Source of the DNA: an uncultured Rhizobiaceae group bacterium
Lineage (GTDB): Bacteria > Pseudomonadota > Alphaproteobacteria > Rhizobiales > Rhizobiaceae
Assembly (NCBI GenBank): GCA_937930635.1
Contig: CALHCF010000002.1
Span: forward strand, 1 to 64,000
Length of the DNA: 64,000 nucleotides
Direction of reading: 5' to 3'
Each line of letters opens with the position of its first letter. The first letter of the stretch is position 1. Made by a program: the position numbers and the translations under genes. The notes beneath the pieces are model-generated. The model did no database searches, had not been told where the DNA came from, and worked only from the letters and a program-made list of their open reading frames with translations. Below are positions 17,200 to 27,002 of this stretch, in pieces.

Positions 17200-18600
17200 T
17201 CAACTCACGATATTCTGTTCAACGGTCAAATGCGGGTAGGGTTTGCGCTCTCCATTGGCCATATCGCCGGTAACAACCTTTGCCCACTCATGGCCAAGGA
17301 TCGCGCCTTTGGAGGCCTTGTCGATCATGTTGCCAGTTATGGAGGCATTGCCTGCACCTTTGACGACCGAGACGGCGATACCTTCGCCGCATTCACGGAT
17401 AATGTTGTTGGCAGCAACAACGTTGCGCAGATATGGCCCCCAGCCAAGACCGATGCCGAAGCGCGGCGCGCCCTCTATCACGTTGCCGGTGACGCTGGTT
17501 TCTGCTTCAGCAAAAATTCCGATGCCAAAGCCGGCAACTTCCGCAGGGTAGGGGCCTTCGGTAACGAGGTTGCGGATGAGGTTGTTGGAACAAATGGCGA
17601 GACGGCCACCTTCGTTAAAATTGGCGATTGAGACACCCATGGTGCCGCCGTCGACGATGTTGTTGGAAACAAGAGAGCCTTGAAATGCAAATTCGGCGTA
17701 AATCGCTGTTTCGCCTGAGCGAAGACAGGTGTTGCCCGCAATTTGTGCGTTGCTGGCGCTGTTTGCCCGAATGGCCGAGAAAGCGCAGTCCGAGATATGG
17801 TTATTTGAAACGATCACGCCATTGGCCCGATAAAGATTGATGCCGTTGCCGCGCTGCCCGGTGCCGCCACCGCGTGCTGCAATCCGGTTGATACGGTTGC
17901 CGGAGACAATTGTGTTGTCGTCACCCACCTGCCAGCGGTGTATGAGAATTCCCCCATTGGCACAGTCGGCGACTTCATTGTTCTGGATTGCAAGGCCGGT
18001 CCCGTTGACGCAGAAAACAGCAGCCACACCCGAAGCACCGGAGATGCGCGAGCGTTCCAGGCGTCCGCCACAGGTATCGAGCGTCAGACCACTTCCCCGG
18101 CTGCCGATGAAATCGCAATTGTCGATGAGCACCCGCGGGCAGGCGCGCGCATGCAGAAGTCCGCCAAAGTCGTCATCAAGCGGTCGGTTGGCACCGTCCA
18201 GCGTGATCCCGGACATTTCAATCAGCTCATTGCCGGTGCCGGTCAGGAACGTGCCGCCACCGCCGTAAATAAGCCGCGAGGTGCTGGAAATACCCATCAG
18301 ACGTGTGCGGGCAGGCAGTTTGATGTTGGACACCACGTAAACACCGGGTGGAAGAAAGACTGGCCGGTCTTCTCTTGCAGCCTTGTTGAGAACCTGTTGC
18401 AGCAATTGGCTCTGGTCATCATAGGAGCCGGGGCGAATGCCAAACTCGGATACGTCGAGGCTGCCCCGTAGTCCCGCAATTTCCAGGGGTTCGCGCTTGG
18501 CCGCCTCTGCCGGCATTGTTGCCCACAGGGTTGTCGGTAACATCAGGCCCGAAGCCCCAACCGATTTGAGAAAGGAGCGCTTGTCGATCGAATTTTGCAT
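17200..18600 (-). CDS. TIGR03808-type Tat-exported right-handed beta-helix repeat protein
   Basis: A 466-residue secreted protein. The N-terminus MQNSIDKRSFLKSVGASGLM, ending at AEA near residue 31, is a Tat-like signal, though the twin-arginine pair is replaced by Lys-Arg. The mature part consists of parallel beta-helix repeats with recurring SNN/SGN/ITGN turns, as in pectate lyases and the TIGR03808 family. A carbohydrate-related role is suspected for the fold, but none is demonstrated for this family. The ATG at 18600 is preferred to one four codons upstream because it starts the signal directly. It stands alone, divergent from the HerA-like gene. Confidence 0.82.
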   Translation of the reverse strand: MQNSIDKRSFLKSVGASGLMLPTTLWATMPAEAAKREPLEIAGLRGSLDVSEFGIRPGSYDDQSQLLQQVLNKAAREDRPVFLPPGVYVVSNIKLPARTRLMGISSTSRLIYGGGGTFLTGTGNELIEMSGITLDGANRPLDDDFGGLLHARACPRVLIDNCDFIGSRGSGLTLDTCGGRLERSRISGASGVAAVFCVNGTGLAIQNNEVADCANGGILIHRWQVGDDNTIVSGNRINRIAARGGGTGQRGNGINLYRANGVIVSNNHISDCAFSAIRANSASNAQIAGNTCLRSGETAIYAEFAFQGSLVSNNIVDGGTMGVSIANFNEGGRLAICSNNLIRNLVTEGPYPAEVAGFGIGIFAEAETSVTGNVIEGAPRFGIGLGWGPYLRNVVAANNIIRECGEGIAVSVVKGAGNASITGNMIDKASKGAILGHEWAKVVTGDMANGERKPYPHLTVEQNIVS

Positions 18601-18763
18601 GGCACGAAGCACCGGCTGAAATGATTACTATCTTCTCATCAGCATGAATCGTGCCAAAACTGGTGCACCAGACTGTTCCACTATGGGACATATCAAGCGT
18701 TTGCGCGGTGCCGATAGCCTCTTTATAAGCAAGTGACGACATCGACAATTTCGGGAAGAACCC

Positions 18764-20293
18764 ATGCTTGAAGACGGCAAAATCTATCTTGGCACCAGCC
18801 GCAAACCTGACGACAGTCTTCAGGGGCCCGAATATCTGGACCTGAAGCTTGCTAACCGCCACGGGTTGATCACCGGCGCGACAGGAACGGGTAAGACCGT
18901 TTCACTGCAGATCCTCACGGAAGGTTTTTCCAACGCCGGGGTTCCGGTGTTCTGTGCCGATGTGAAAGGTGATTTGTCAGGCTTGGCAATGGCCGGGGAA
19001 GGCAAGGATTTCCTTGAAAAGAGGGCACAGGACATAGGCCTTGAAGATTACGAATATCAGGATTTTCCGGCCATTTTCTGGGATCTGTTTGGTGAACAGG
19101 GGCACCCCATTCGCACAACCATATCGGAAATGGGGCCTTTGCTGCTTTCACGATTGATGGACCTGACTGATGCGCAGGAAGGTGTGCTCAATATCGCATT
19201 CCGCATTGCGGACGATGAAGGAATGCTGCTGCTAGATATGAAAGACCTGCAGGCTCTGCTGGCCCATATAGCAGAGCGCGCTGATGAGATTTCGGCCCGT
19301 CTTGGCAATGTCTCAAAACAATCGGTTGCCGCGATCCAGCGTTCGCTGCTGGTACTTGAAGAACAGGGTGGCGAGCATTTTTTCGGAGAACCGGCGCTGG
19401 AGATTGGCGATATTATGCGTACAACGCGCGACGGGCGTGGGTCGATCAATATTTTGGCGGCGGACAAACTGATGATGTCGCCGCGTCTTTATGCGACCTT
19501 CCTGCTTTGGCTGTTGTCGGAACTCTTTGAAGAATTACCTGAAGTGGGCGACCCGGATCGCCCCCGGCTTGTGTTCTTCTTTGACGAGGCTCATCTGCTT
19601 TTTGATGATGCTCCCAAAATTCTGGTTGAACGCGTCGAGCAGGTGGTCAAGCTTATTCGTTCGAAGGGTGTCGGTGTCTATTTCGTTACGCAAAACCCCC
19701 TGGATGTGCCGGACGGGGTTCTGGCTCAGCTTGGCAATCGGGTGCAGCATGCGTTGCGTGCTTATACACCACGTGAGCAAAAAGCGGTGAAAACCGCCGC
19801 TGAAACCTTCCGGCCAAATCCTGACTTCAATGCGATGGAAACCATCACAAACCTTGGTGTGGGCGAAGCACTGGTATCGACCCTTCAGAAGAAGGGGGTT
19901 CCTTCAATTGTGCAGCGGACACTGATGCGACCACCCCAGTCACGGCTCGGGCCACTCACGCCCGCTGAACGTAAAAAGCTGGTCGCCATGAGCCCTGTTG
20001 CCGGGCAGTATGATGAAGCAGTGGATCGGGAATCAGCATTTGAGATTCTATCAAAACGAGCTGACGAACGGGCCCGCAAGGAAGAAGAACAGCAAAAGCT
20101 TGAGGAAGAGCAGGAGCAGTTAGAAAAAGAAGAGCGCGAACGGGCCCGCAAGGAGCGGGCCAACCGTCCGCGACGCTCCAATCGCCAGTCTGTAGGAGAG
20201 GCGGCGCTCAAATCCGTTACACGCACGATTGCAAGCTCTCTGGGACGCGCCTTGGTGCGCGGTATTCTCGGCAGCCTGAAACGCGGCTTCTAG
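18764..20293 (+). CDS. HerA-like ATPase, DUF853 family (YjgR-like)
   Basis: A 509-residue P-loop ATPase of the FtsK/HerA superfamily. Walker A GATGTGKT is near residue 40, Walker B LVFFFDEAHLL is mid-protein, and a sensor motif VYFVTQNPLDVPD follows. The last 110 residues are a highly charged coiled coil with an imperfect ERARKE repeat, then a basic, glycine-rich tail. The family is related to DNA-pumping motors but its bacterial role is not established. The gene is divergent from the TIGR03808 gene. It ends in CTAG, which also provides the stop codon of the converging dehalogenase. Confidence 0.88.
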   Translation: MLEDGKIYLGTSRKPDDSLQGPEYLDLKLANRHGLITGATGTGKTVSLQILTEGFSNAGVPVFCADVKGDLSGLAMAGEGKDFLEKRAQDIGLEDYEYQDFPAIFWDLFGEQGHPIRTTISEMGPLLLSRLMDLTDAQEGVLNIAFRIADDEGMLLLDMKDLQALLAHIAERADEISARLGNVSKQSVAAIQRSLLVLEEQGGEHFFGEPALEIGDIMRTTRDGRGSINILAADKLMMSPRLYATFLLWLLSELFEELPEVGDPDRPRLVFFFDEAHLLFDDAPKILVERVEQVVKLIRSKGVGVYFVTQNPLDVPDGVLAQLGNRVQHALRAYTPREQKAVKTAAETFRPNPDFNAMETITNLGVGEALVSTLQKKGVPSIVQRTLMRPPQSRLGPLTPAERKKLVAMSPVAGQYDEAVDRESAFEILSKRADERARKEEEQQKLEEEQEQLEKEERERARKERANRPRRSNRQSVGEAALKSVTRTIASSLGRALVRGILGSLKRGF

Positions 20294-20961
20294 ACGGGAT
20301 TGCCGTCGCTGCCGATCAGTCCGTTCAGATCGGCCAGCAACAAATCCGGGGGCAGGTCTGAATATTCATCAGGCTGGCCGCCGCGGTTGCACCATACCGT
20401 GCGGAAACCAAAGGCCTTTGCCGCGGCAATATCCCAGCGATTGGACGATTGGAATGACACGGCATCAGGATAGATACGAAAGTCATCGACCACCATCTGA
20501 TAGACTGCGGGTACGGCTTTGAAGCGGTTGATACGGTCGACCGAGATAACATCATCAATGAGCGGTTCCAGTCCCGCAGACTTGACCGCTGCCTCCAGCA
20601 TTCCGGTTGAACCATTGGATAAAATACCGGTTCGAACGCCACTATCTTTCAGTGCTTTCAAAACCGTTGGGACTTCTGCAAAACAGTCCAGGGTCCAATA
20701 GGCTTCCAAAAGATCCTTGCGCGCATCCTGGTTCGCGGAAGCCACTTTGGAAAATGCATAATCGAGGGCCTGTTCTGTCAAGTCCCAGAAATCTACGTAT
20801 CGGTCCATCAAAGTCCGGGTCCAGGAGTATTCCAGCTGTTTCTGACGCCATATCTCAGATAATTGAGCATGATCAGGACCAATCTTGTCGGCATGAGCAC
20901 GCACGGCAGCGTGGACATCAAACAGCGTACCGTAGGCGTCGAATACATAGGCGCTGTACAT
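20290..20961 (-). CDS. Haloacid dehalogenase, type II (HAD superfamily)
   Basis: A 223-residue HAD hydrolase of the L-2-haloacid dehalogenase subgroup. The nucleophile is the aspartate of VFDAYGTLFD near residue 8. GILSNGS is motif II, the lysine lies in RFKAVPAVYQM, and the SSNRWDIAAAKAFGF block is typical of type II haloacid dehalogenases. It could remove halogen from short 2-haloalkanoates, but substrate specificity is only inferred. The ATG at 20961 has GGGAG at the right distance and precedes the nucleophile directly; the longer frame to 21054 is discarded. Stop codons overlap with the HerA-like gene. Confidence 0.88.
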   Translation of the reverse strand: MYSAYVFDAYGTLFDVHAAVRAHADKIGPDHAQLSEIWRQKQLEYSWTRTLMDRYVDFWDLTEQALDYAFSKVASANQDARKDLLEAYWTLDCFAEVPTVLKALKDSGVRTGILSNGSTGMLEAAVKSAGLEPLIDDVISVDRINRFKAVPAVYQMVVDDFRIYPDAVSFQSSNRWDIAAAKAFGFRTVWCNRGGQPDEYSDLPPDLLLADLNGLIGSDGNPV

Positions 20962-21068
20962 AAAAAAAACTCCCTTTGGCGCAATGCGTATCGTCTTAGT
21001 CATTGCGTCAATTTCATGTTCGCGCAACAGTGATTTGGTCAATGAGAATAGCAATTTTTGGGTGATCT

Positions 21069-21932
21069 ATGACGGATTGGTCGCAAACCTGGACCTATTT
21101 TGATGAAGAATGGCATGAGGGGAATGTTCCCTTCGTGGGCGCACGAGACCATGCTTTCTGGCTTGGTTCCAGCGTGTTTGATGGGGCGCGTGCTTTTGAA
21201 GGGGTAACGCCGGATCTTGATCTGCATTGCGAGCGGGTCAACAACTCGGCACGGGCTTTGGGATTAAATCCGACAAAATCGGCCAGTGAAATCGAAGCCC
21301 TGTGCCGCGAAGGTGTCGCAAAATTTGCACCTGATGCGGCGCTCTATATTCGTCCGATGTATTATGCGGAACGCGGCAGTCCGCTTGCGGTTGCCCCGGA
21401 AGCGGACTCTACGAAATTCATGCTTTGCATTTATGTAACGCCGATGTCTCCTCCCAAGGGTTTCAGTGTATGCGTGTCTCCTTTCCGCAGGCCGACACAG
21501 GAATGTATGCCGCTGGATGCCAAAGCCGGATGTCTTTATCCAAACAATGCGCGCGCACTGACGGATGCCAACAAACGGGGCTATGACAATGCGCTGTTGA
21601 TGGACATGCTGGGCAATGTGGCTGAGCTGGCGACCGCCAATATATTCATGGTGCGCGACGGAATTGTTTATACGCCAGCACCCAATGGCACTTTTTTGTC
21701 CGGTATCACCCGCCGCCGTGTAATCCTGCTGCTGCGCGATGCTGGCATCGAGGTGAATGAAACGACGTTGTCGCTGGATGATTTCCAAAGCGCGGATGAG
21801 TTGTTTGCATCGGGCAATATGTCGAAAGTGATGCCGATCACCCGTTTTTGTGAGCGTGATCTGCAACCAGGCCCTATTGCGAAAAAGGCCCGCGACCTCT
21901 ATTGGCAGTTCGCGCACGGGCAGCTTTCGTGA
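21069..21932 (+). CDS. Branched-chain amino acid aminotransferase-like protein (class IV)
   Basis: A 287-residue fold-type IV PLP aminotransferase. The N-terminal FWLGSSVFDGARAF and the LDAKAGCLYPNNARAL block with the PLP lysine are typical. The FLSGITRRRVI motif is the phosphate-binding region. The likely reaction is transfer of the amino group of leucine, isoleucine or valine to 2-oxoglutarate. Alphaproteobacteria often carry several paralogues and this is the shorter form, so D-amino acid or aminodeoxychorismate activity is an alternative. It stands alone, divergent from the dehalogenase and upstream of sodB. Confidence 0.85.
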   Translation: MTDWSQTWTYFDEEWHEGNVPFVGARDHAFWLGSSVFDGARAFEGVTPDLDLHCERVNNSARALGLNPTKSASEIEALCREGVAKFAPDAALYIRPMYYAERGSPLAVAPEADSTKFMLCIYVTPMSPPKGFSVCVSPFRRPTQECMPLDAKAGCLYPNNARALTDANKRGYDNALLMDMLGNVAELATANIFMVRDGIVYTPAPNGTFLSGITRRRVILLLRDAGIEVNETTLSLDDFQSADELFASGNMSKVMPITRFCERDLQPGPIAKKARDLYWQFAHGQLS

Positions 21933-22032
21933 TACCAATTTCGAACCCCGGTCATTTATCGGATAAACTTGCAGATCATCTGGGCTATTGCTGAAATTTG
22001 ATCGCTAAAAACACAAATCAGGAGACCAAATA

Positions 22033-22635
22033 ATGGCGTTTTCCCTCCCCGACCTTCCTTATGCCTACGATGCACTTGGCGACTATATGTCTGCAGAAAC
22101 TCTGGAGTTTCACCATGACAAGCATCACCTCGCTTATGTTGACAACGGCAACAAACTGGCTGCGGAAGCCGGTATGGGCGACAAATCGGTTGAAGAGGTG
22201 GTGATGGCCAGCCACGGTTCGAATGCCGGTCTGTTTAACAACGCAGCCCAACACTATAATCACATTCATTTCTGGAACTGGATGGCACCCAATGGCGGTG
22301 GAACGTCACTTCCCGGCAAGCTGCAGGCAGCCATCGATTCCGATCTGGGCGGTTATGACAAATTCAAGGCCGATTTCATCGCCGCAGGCATGACCCAGTT
22401 TGGTTCTGGCTGGTGCTGGGTTTCGGTGAAGGACGGAAAGCTTGAGATTTCCAAGACGCCGAATGGTGAAAACCCACTGGTCCACGGCGCCCAACCTATT
22501 CTTGGGTGCGACGTTTGGGAGCACTCCTATTATATCGATTATCGCAATGCCCGGCCAAAATATCTCGAAGCATTCGTCGACAATCTGATCAACTGGGATT
22601 ACGTCGCTCAAATGCACGATGCGGCGATGTCCTGA
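22033..22635 (+). CDS. sodB: Superoxide dismutase, Fe/Mn family
   Basis: A 200-residue cytosolic superoxide dismutase. The four metal ligands are visible: His in LEFHHDKHH, His in HYNHIHFWNW, and Asp and His in DVWEHSYYIDYRN. The AQPILGCDVWEHS segment resembles the iron-type enzymes of rhizobia. A good ribosome site AGGAGA lies 9 bases before the ATG and a terminator follows the stop, so it is a single-gene unit. Confidence 0.95.
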   Translation: MAFSLPDLPYAYDALGDYMSAETLEFHHDKHHLAYVDNGNKLAAEAGMGDKSVEEVVMASHGSNAGLFNNAAQHYNHIHFWNWMAPNGGGTSLPGKLQAAIDSDLGGYDKFKADFIAAGMTQFGSGWCWVSVKDGKLEISKTPNGENPLVHGAQPILGCDVWEHSYYIDYRNARPKYLEAFVDNLINWDYVAQMHDAAMS

Positions 22636-22661
22636 TCACCAGGATTCAATACAACTTCTTG

Positions 22662-22690
22662 AAAAGGCGGCTCGGTGGGTCGCCTTTTTT
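22662..22690 (+). terminator. Rho-independent terminator of sodB
   Basis: AAAAGGCG and CGCCTTTT pair around an 11-nt loop and the stem runs into TTTTTT, 27 bp after the sodB stop. It may also serve the converging peptidase gene. Confidence 0.8.
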
Positions 22691-22712
22691 AATGCCGGTC
22701 CCTGTGAGACAA

Positions 22713-24791
22713 TCAGATCGAACCCGCCTTTAACGCAAAGGCGTAGACCAATGCCACTTCTTCCAGATAAGCGAAGCGTCCGGTCTTGCCGAAATGGCCT
22801 GAACCCATATTGGTTTTTAGCAGGATTGGCGACGAACCGTTTGTAACATCACGCAGCTTTGCAACCCATTTGGAGGGTTCCCAATACTGCACGCGGGGGT
22901 CGGTCAATCCTGACAGGGCAAAGATGGGCGGATAGGCCTGTTCACGTACATTGTCGTAGGGTGAATAGGCCGCGATGATCCTGTATTCCTCTTCGCTTTC
23001 GATTGGATTGCCCCACTGGCTCCATTCTCCCGGCGTCAACGGCAGGGAAGCGTCGAGCATGGTGTTGAGCACGTCGACAAACGGCACCTGCGCTATAACC
23101 CCGGCAAACAGGGAGGGAGCCATGTTGGCCACGGCACCCATGAGTAGACCACCTGCGGAGCCGCCCATTGCGACGATTTTTCCCTGTGCGGTGAAATTCT
23201 GCGAAGCCAGATAGTTTCCGCTGGCGATGAAATCTTCGAAAGTTTTCGTTTTGCCGGCTTTCTTGGTCTGCTCGTACCAGTTGCGCCCCTTCTCATCACC
23301 ACCCCGGATATGAGCTGTGCAATAGACAAAACCCCGGTCAACCAGACTGAGCCGGTTGGTCGAGAAACTGGCGGGCATGCCCATGCCATAAGACCCGTAG
23401 CCATAAAGCAGGCACGGAGCAGAGCCATCAATGGGGGTGTCCTTGTGATGCAGCACAGTGAGAGGAATTTCTTCACCATCACCGGTGGGTGCATGAAGAC
23501 GCCGCACCACATAATCGGATGCATCATGTCCGCTTGGAATTTCCTGCTCCTTTCGCAGGGTCCGCTCGCGCGTCTCCAGATCGTAGTCCCAAACCTGGGC
23601 AAGGGTGGAAGGTGAGGAATAGGTAAATCGCAGATTGGTGGTGTCGAACTCATAGCCGGAGCTTATGCCCAGCGAATAGGCCTCCTCATCAAAAGCTACT
23701 GTGTGTTCCTCACCGCTTGTCAGCTCTCGCACAACGATGCGCGGCAGGGCATTTTCGCGCTCCAGACGGATAAGGTGATTTTTCAGTACAAAGGAATGGT
23801 CAAGCAGGACGGTGGTGCGGTGCGCAATAAGCTCACGCCAGTTCTCCTCCTGAGGCGCGCCCACTTCCGCCGTCATCATCCGAAAATTCTGGGCGTCCTG
23901 CGAATTGGTTGTGATATAAAGCGTGTCGCCCTGCATATCGACGCTGTATTCGTGACCCGCCCGGCGCGGGGCGACCAAAATCGGGGCAGCTGACGGATCG
24001 TCGGCGGGAAGCAGACGTACTTCATCCTCGTCGTTTTGCCCGGTGTGAATAATCAGCCATTTGCCATCCAGTGATCTGCCAACACTGACGTAGAAACGCG
24101 GATCAGTTTCCTCATAAATCAAATGAGCATCAGCGCCGGGGCGCTTAACGAATACCTGGTTGGGCCGATGATTTTCATCCACCCGCACATAGACAAACGT
24201 TTGGTTGTCGGCGCACCACGCGAAGCTGCCGACATCTCTGGTCAGTTCGTCACCATCCTGGCCCGTCTCCAAATTGCGGATGCGCATGTGGTGAAATTCG
24301 GATCCATTGTTGTCCAGGCTCCAGGCCAACTGCTTGTGGTCTGGTGAATGGGACATCAGACCAAGAGCGAAATATTCATGCCCTTCGGCTTCCCTGGGGC
24401 CGTCAAACAAAATCGTTTCATCACCACCATCACGTGGGGAGCGGGTAAAAAGAGGATATTCCTGACCTTCTTCGTACCGGCTTGCATAGGCGTAAGGGCC
24501 GTGCGGTGAGGGAACTGAAGACTCGTCCTGTTTGATGCGCCCTTTCATTTCATCAAACAGCGTATCCTGCAGACCCTGCGTATCGGCCATCAGACTTTCA
24601 TAATAGGCGTTTTCGGCATCCAGATAGGCGCGAATATCGTCTGGCAGGAGGCCAGGGTCGCGCATAACATCCTGCCAGTTATCGGCACGCAGCCAGGCAT
24701 AATTGTCCACCTTCTCAATGCCGTGAAAGGTGGATGTTTCTGGTTTTTTATCGGCGGTTGGCGCGGTGGCCCGGGTCAGATCAAAAGCCAC
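22713..24791 (-). CDS. ptrB: Oligopeptidase B-like S9 serine peptidase
   Basis: A 692-residue prolyl-oligopeptidase-family enzyme. The N-terminal half is the seven-bladed propeller. The C-terminal alpha/beta-hydrolase domain carries the nucleophile in MGGSAGGLLMG, the DPRVQYWEPSKW segment with the aspartate, and the catalytic histidine in MGSGHFGKTGRF. There is no signal peptide, so it is cytosolic. Family members cleave peptides after Arg or Lys. Its start is immediately adjacent to the msrB stop (no gap), so the two genes are co-transcribed and probably translationally coupled. Confidence 0.93.
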   Translation of the reverse strand: MAFDLTRATAPTADKKPETSTFHGIEKVDNYAWLRADNWQDVMRDPGLLPDDIRAYLDAENAYYESLMADTQGLQDTLFDEMKGRIKQDESSVPSPHGPYAYASRYEEGQEYPLFTRSPRDGGDETILFDGPREAEGHEYFALGLMSHSPDHKQLAWSLDNNGSEFHHMRIRNLETGQDGDELTRDVGSFAWCADNQTFVYVRVDENHRPNQVFVKRPGADAHLIYEETDPRFYVSVGRSLDGKWLIIHTGQNDEDEVRLLPADDPSAAPILVAPRRAGHEYSVDMQGDTLYITTNSQDAQNFRMMTAEVGAPQEENWRELIAHRTTVLLDHSFVLKNHLIRLERENALPRIVVRELTSGEEHTVAFDEEAYSLGISSGYEFDTTNLRFTYSSPSTLAQVWDYDLETRERTLRKEQEIPSGHDASDYVVRRLHAPTGDGEEIPLTVLHHKDTPIDGSAPCLLYGYGSYGMGMPASFSTNRLSLVDRGFVYCTAHIRGGDEKGRNWYEQTKKAGKTKTFEDFIASGNYLASQNFTAQGKIVAMGGSAGGLLMGAVANMAPSLFAGVIAQVPFVDVLNTMLDASLPLTPGEWSQWGNPIESEEEYRIIAAYSPYDNVREQAYPPIFALSGLTDPRVQYWEPSKWVAKLRDVTNGSSPILLKTNMGSGHFGKTGRFAYLEEVALVYAFALKAGSI

Positions 24792-25193
24792 TCAGGCATC
24801 CTCATTGGGTTTGAAATTCATAGCGATACCGTTCATGCAGTAACGTTGGCCCGTGGGGGCAGGGCCGTCAGGAAACACGTGGCCCAAATGTCCACCACAA
24901 TCTGCGCAACGTATTTCGGTACGCTTCATGAAGAGCTTGCGGTCAGTATGCTCGGTGACGGAATCAGGGTCCAGCGGCGCATAAAAGCTGGGCCAACCGG
25001 TGCCGGAATCAAATTTCGTTCCCGCGTCAAAGAGTTCCTTGCCACAACCGGCGCAGGTAAATTTCCCGTTGCGCTTTTCATTGTTCAGCGGGCTGGTGAA
25101 CGCACGCTCAGTGCCTTCCTGGCGCAGAACGTAATACTGTTCAGATGTCAGTTCCTGCTGCCACTGTGCGTCAGACTTGTCGATTTTTGGCAT
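24792..25193 (-). CDS. msrB: Peptide-methionine (R)-S-oxide reductase MsrB
   Basis: A 133-residue repair enzyme that reduces methionine-R-sulfoxide in proteins. Two zinc-binding CxxC pairs (CAGC and CADC) are present. The catalytic cysteine lies in RYCMNGIAMNF at the C-terminus and the GTGWPSF block in the middle. No export signal is seen. A strong GGAGGT site precedes the ATG. It is the first gene of a two-gene unit with the oligopeptidase. Confidence 0.95.
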   Translation of the reverse strand: MPKIDKSDAQWQQELTSEQYYVLRQEGTERAFTSPLNNEKRNGKFTCAGCGKELFDAGTKFDSGTGWPSFYAPLDPDSVTEHTDRKLFMKRTEIRCADCGGHLGHVFPDGPAPTGQRYCMNGIAMNFKPNEDA

Positions 25194-25268
25194 GGAGACC
25201 TCCTTGAATCACACACCCTCAAATAGGGCGAAGGGGACCTGTCAACAAGGTTGCTTGAGTGCGATTGC

Positions 25269-27002
25269 TCAGCTGATGTCCAGCAGGTTGATTGCAAGCG
25301 TTGCTCCAAGGAGGATGGCAAGCCACAGGACCATGGTTCCGGTCGGCTGAACCTGCGCGACACGCCCTTCAGGGCCGTAGATCTGTGCGAGTTTGGTTTG
25401 CCCTGCACGCAACAGAAATCCGGCTCCACGAGCCATCTCGCTCCAGACCACCGAAACCAGTCGCGTGCAAAAACCAACCACCGCCGGTGCAAATTTGCGG
25501 TAAACCCAGTCAGTATCGACATTGATACCCCGCTTCTCATCGGGGAAGAACCCGTATCGCATGAGCAGCGCGAAGGCGAACAGTGCGAATACGAGCAATT
25601 GCAGCTGGGCCAGAACATGAGCCCAGGTATAGGGCTGATACTCGACTTCATAAGGCAGCAATGCATAAAGCAGTTCCGGGAAAACACCGATAAAGATGCA
25701 GGCAAAGGCTGTCAGCCCCATGGCAATGAGCATATGGCGGGGCGCTTCTTTCGGGCGTTTGCCACTGTCATGAGCAAAGAATGCAAAATAGGGGATCTTG
25801 ATACCGGAATGGCTTAAAACGCCAGCTGAGGCAAAAACCAGCGCTGCCCAGACAATCGGATATTTGTTGTCGGCAGCTGCATCGAGGATGAGCGATTTGG
25901 AGACAAAGCCGGAAAATAACGGGAAGGCGGAAATCGACGCCGCACCCACGATACAGAAAATCATCGTCCACGGCATGGTGCGGTAAAGGCCACCCAGTTC
26001 GGACGCCTTCGATGTCCCGGTGCGATAGAGGACAGCGCCCACGCTCATGAACAGCAGTGCCTTGTAGAGAATGTGACAGAAGGCGTGGGCGGCAGTGCCA
26101 TTTAACGACATCTCTGTTCCCACACCAACACCGACCACCATGAAGCCAAGCTGGTTATTCAGCGAATAGGCGAGCACCCGGCGCAAATCGTTTTCAATCT
26201 CAGCAAAAAAGATAGGAAACAGGGTCATGACCGCGCCGACATAAATCAGAAATTCGGTGCCGGGAAAGGCGCGTGCCAGGCAGTAGACAGCCATCTTGGT
26301 TGTGAAAGCAGAGAGTGTGACCGTGCCGGTAACCGTGGCTGCGGGATAGGAATCCTGCAGCCAGTTGTGCAGCAGCGGGAAAGCACATTTGATACCGAAG
26401 GCGAGCAGGATCAGCCATATGCCGATATTCCAGCTTTGAGGGCCTTCGCCGGTCAACCGATCAAATGCGATCGAACCGCTTGCCTGATAATGTAGGGCAA
26501 TCCCCGCAATCAGAACCACGCCTGATCCGATCTGAATGACCAGATATCGCATGCCGGTCTGATAGGCGCCCTCTGTTTTTCGGGCCCAGATCAAGAAGAC
26601 AGAGGCAATCGCTGTTCCCTCCCAATAGACAAACAGCGAAATCAGGTCACCTGCAAAGACCGCGCCGATAGCGGTTCCGGCGTATAACAGGGTCGCGATT
26701 TGCTGCACCGGGTCTTTGACATGCCACGCATAGAGTGCGGCAAGAAAAGCAGCCAGTGAAAAGATCAGGCCGAATATGGTGGAGAGCTTGTCGACACGCA
26801 TGAGGGTGATGTCGAGGCCGCCAAGGCTCGCTGTTGCATAGACTCCCGGTGTTGCGTTCCAGATAATCCAGGCGCTGACAATCGGAATGACCAGCGTAAT
26901 TGCCGCCCGTAAAGGGCCTTTGGGCACTATGGGTAATGCAAGTGCGCCCAGGATAAACCAGAAGACCGGCGTAACGGAGAAGGCGTTGAGCATCTCAAAC
27001 AT
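25269..27002 (-). CDS. Mrp-type Na+/H+ antiporter, third NuoL/M/N-like (MrpD-family) subunit
   Basis: A 577-residue polytopic membrane protein of the proton-pumping NADH dehydrogenase/MrpD family, last gene of the ten-gene Mrp operon. The expected channel residues are visible: glutamate in LFVYWEGTAIASV and lysine in GIKCAFPLLHNWLQDSYPAA. A lysine in YKALLFMSVGAVLYRT marks the second half-channel. The C-terminus is extended by about 80 residues including a further hydrophobic helix, unlike the other two paralogues here. It overlaps the preceding small gene by 8 bp. Confidence 0.9.
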   Translation of the reverse strand: MFEMLNAFSVTPVFWFILGALALPIVPKGPLRAAITLVIPIVSAWIIWNATPGVYATASLGGLDITLMRVDKLSTIFGLIFSLAAFLAALYAWHVKDPVQQIATLLYAGTAIGAVFAGDLISLFVYWEGTAIASVFLIWARKTEGAYQTGMRYLVIQIGSGVVLIAGIALHYQASGSIAFDRLTGEGPQSWNIGIWLILLAFGIKCAFPLLHNWLQDSYPAATVTGTVTLSAFTTKMAVYCLARAFPGTEFLIYVGAVMTLFPIFFAEIENDLRRVLAYSLNNQLGFMVVGVGVGTEMSLNGTAAHAFCHILYKALLFMSVGAVLYRTGTSKASELGGLYRTMPWTMIFCIVGAASISAFPLFSGFVSKSLILDAAADNKYPIVWAALVFASAGVLSHSGIKIPYFAFFAHDSGKRPKEAPRHMLIAMGLTAFACIFIGVFPELLYALLPYEVEYQPYTWAHVLAQLQLLVFALFAFALLMRYGFFPDEKRGINVDTDWVYRKFAPAVVGFCTRLVSVVWSEMARGAGFLLRAGQTKLAQIYGPEGRVAQVQPTGTMVLWLAILLGATLAINLLDIS

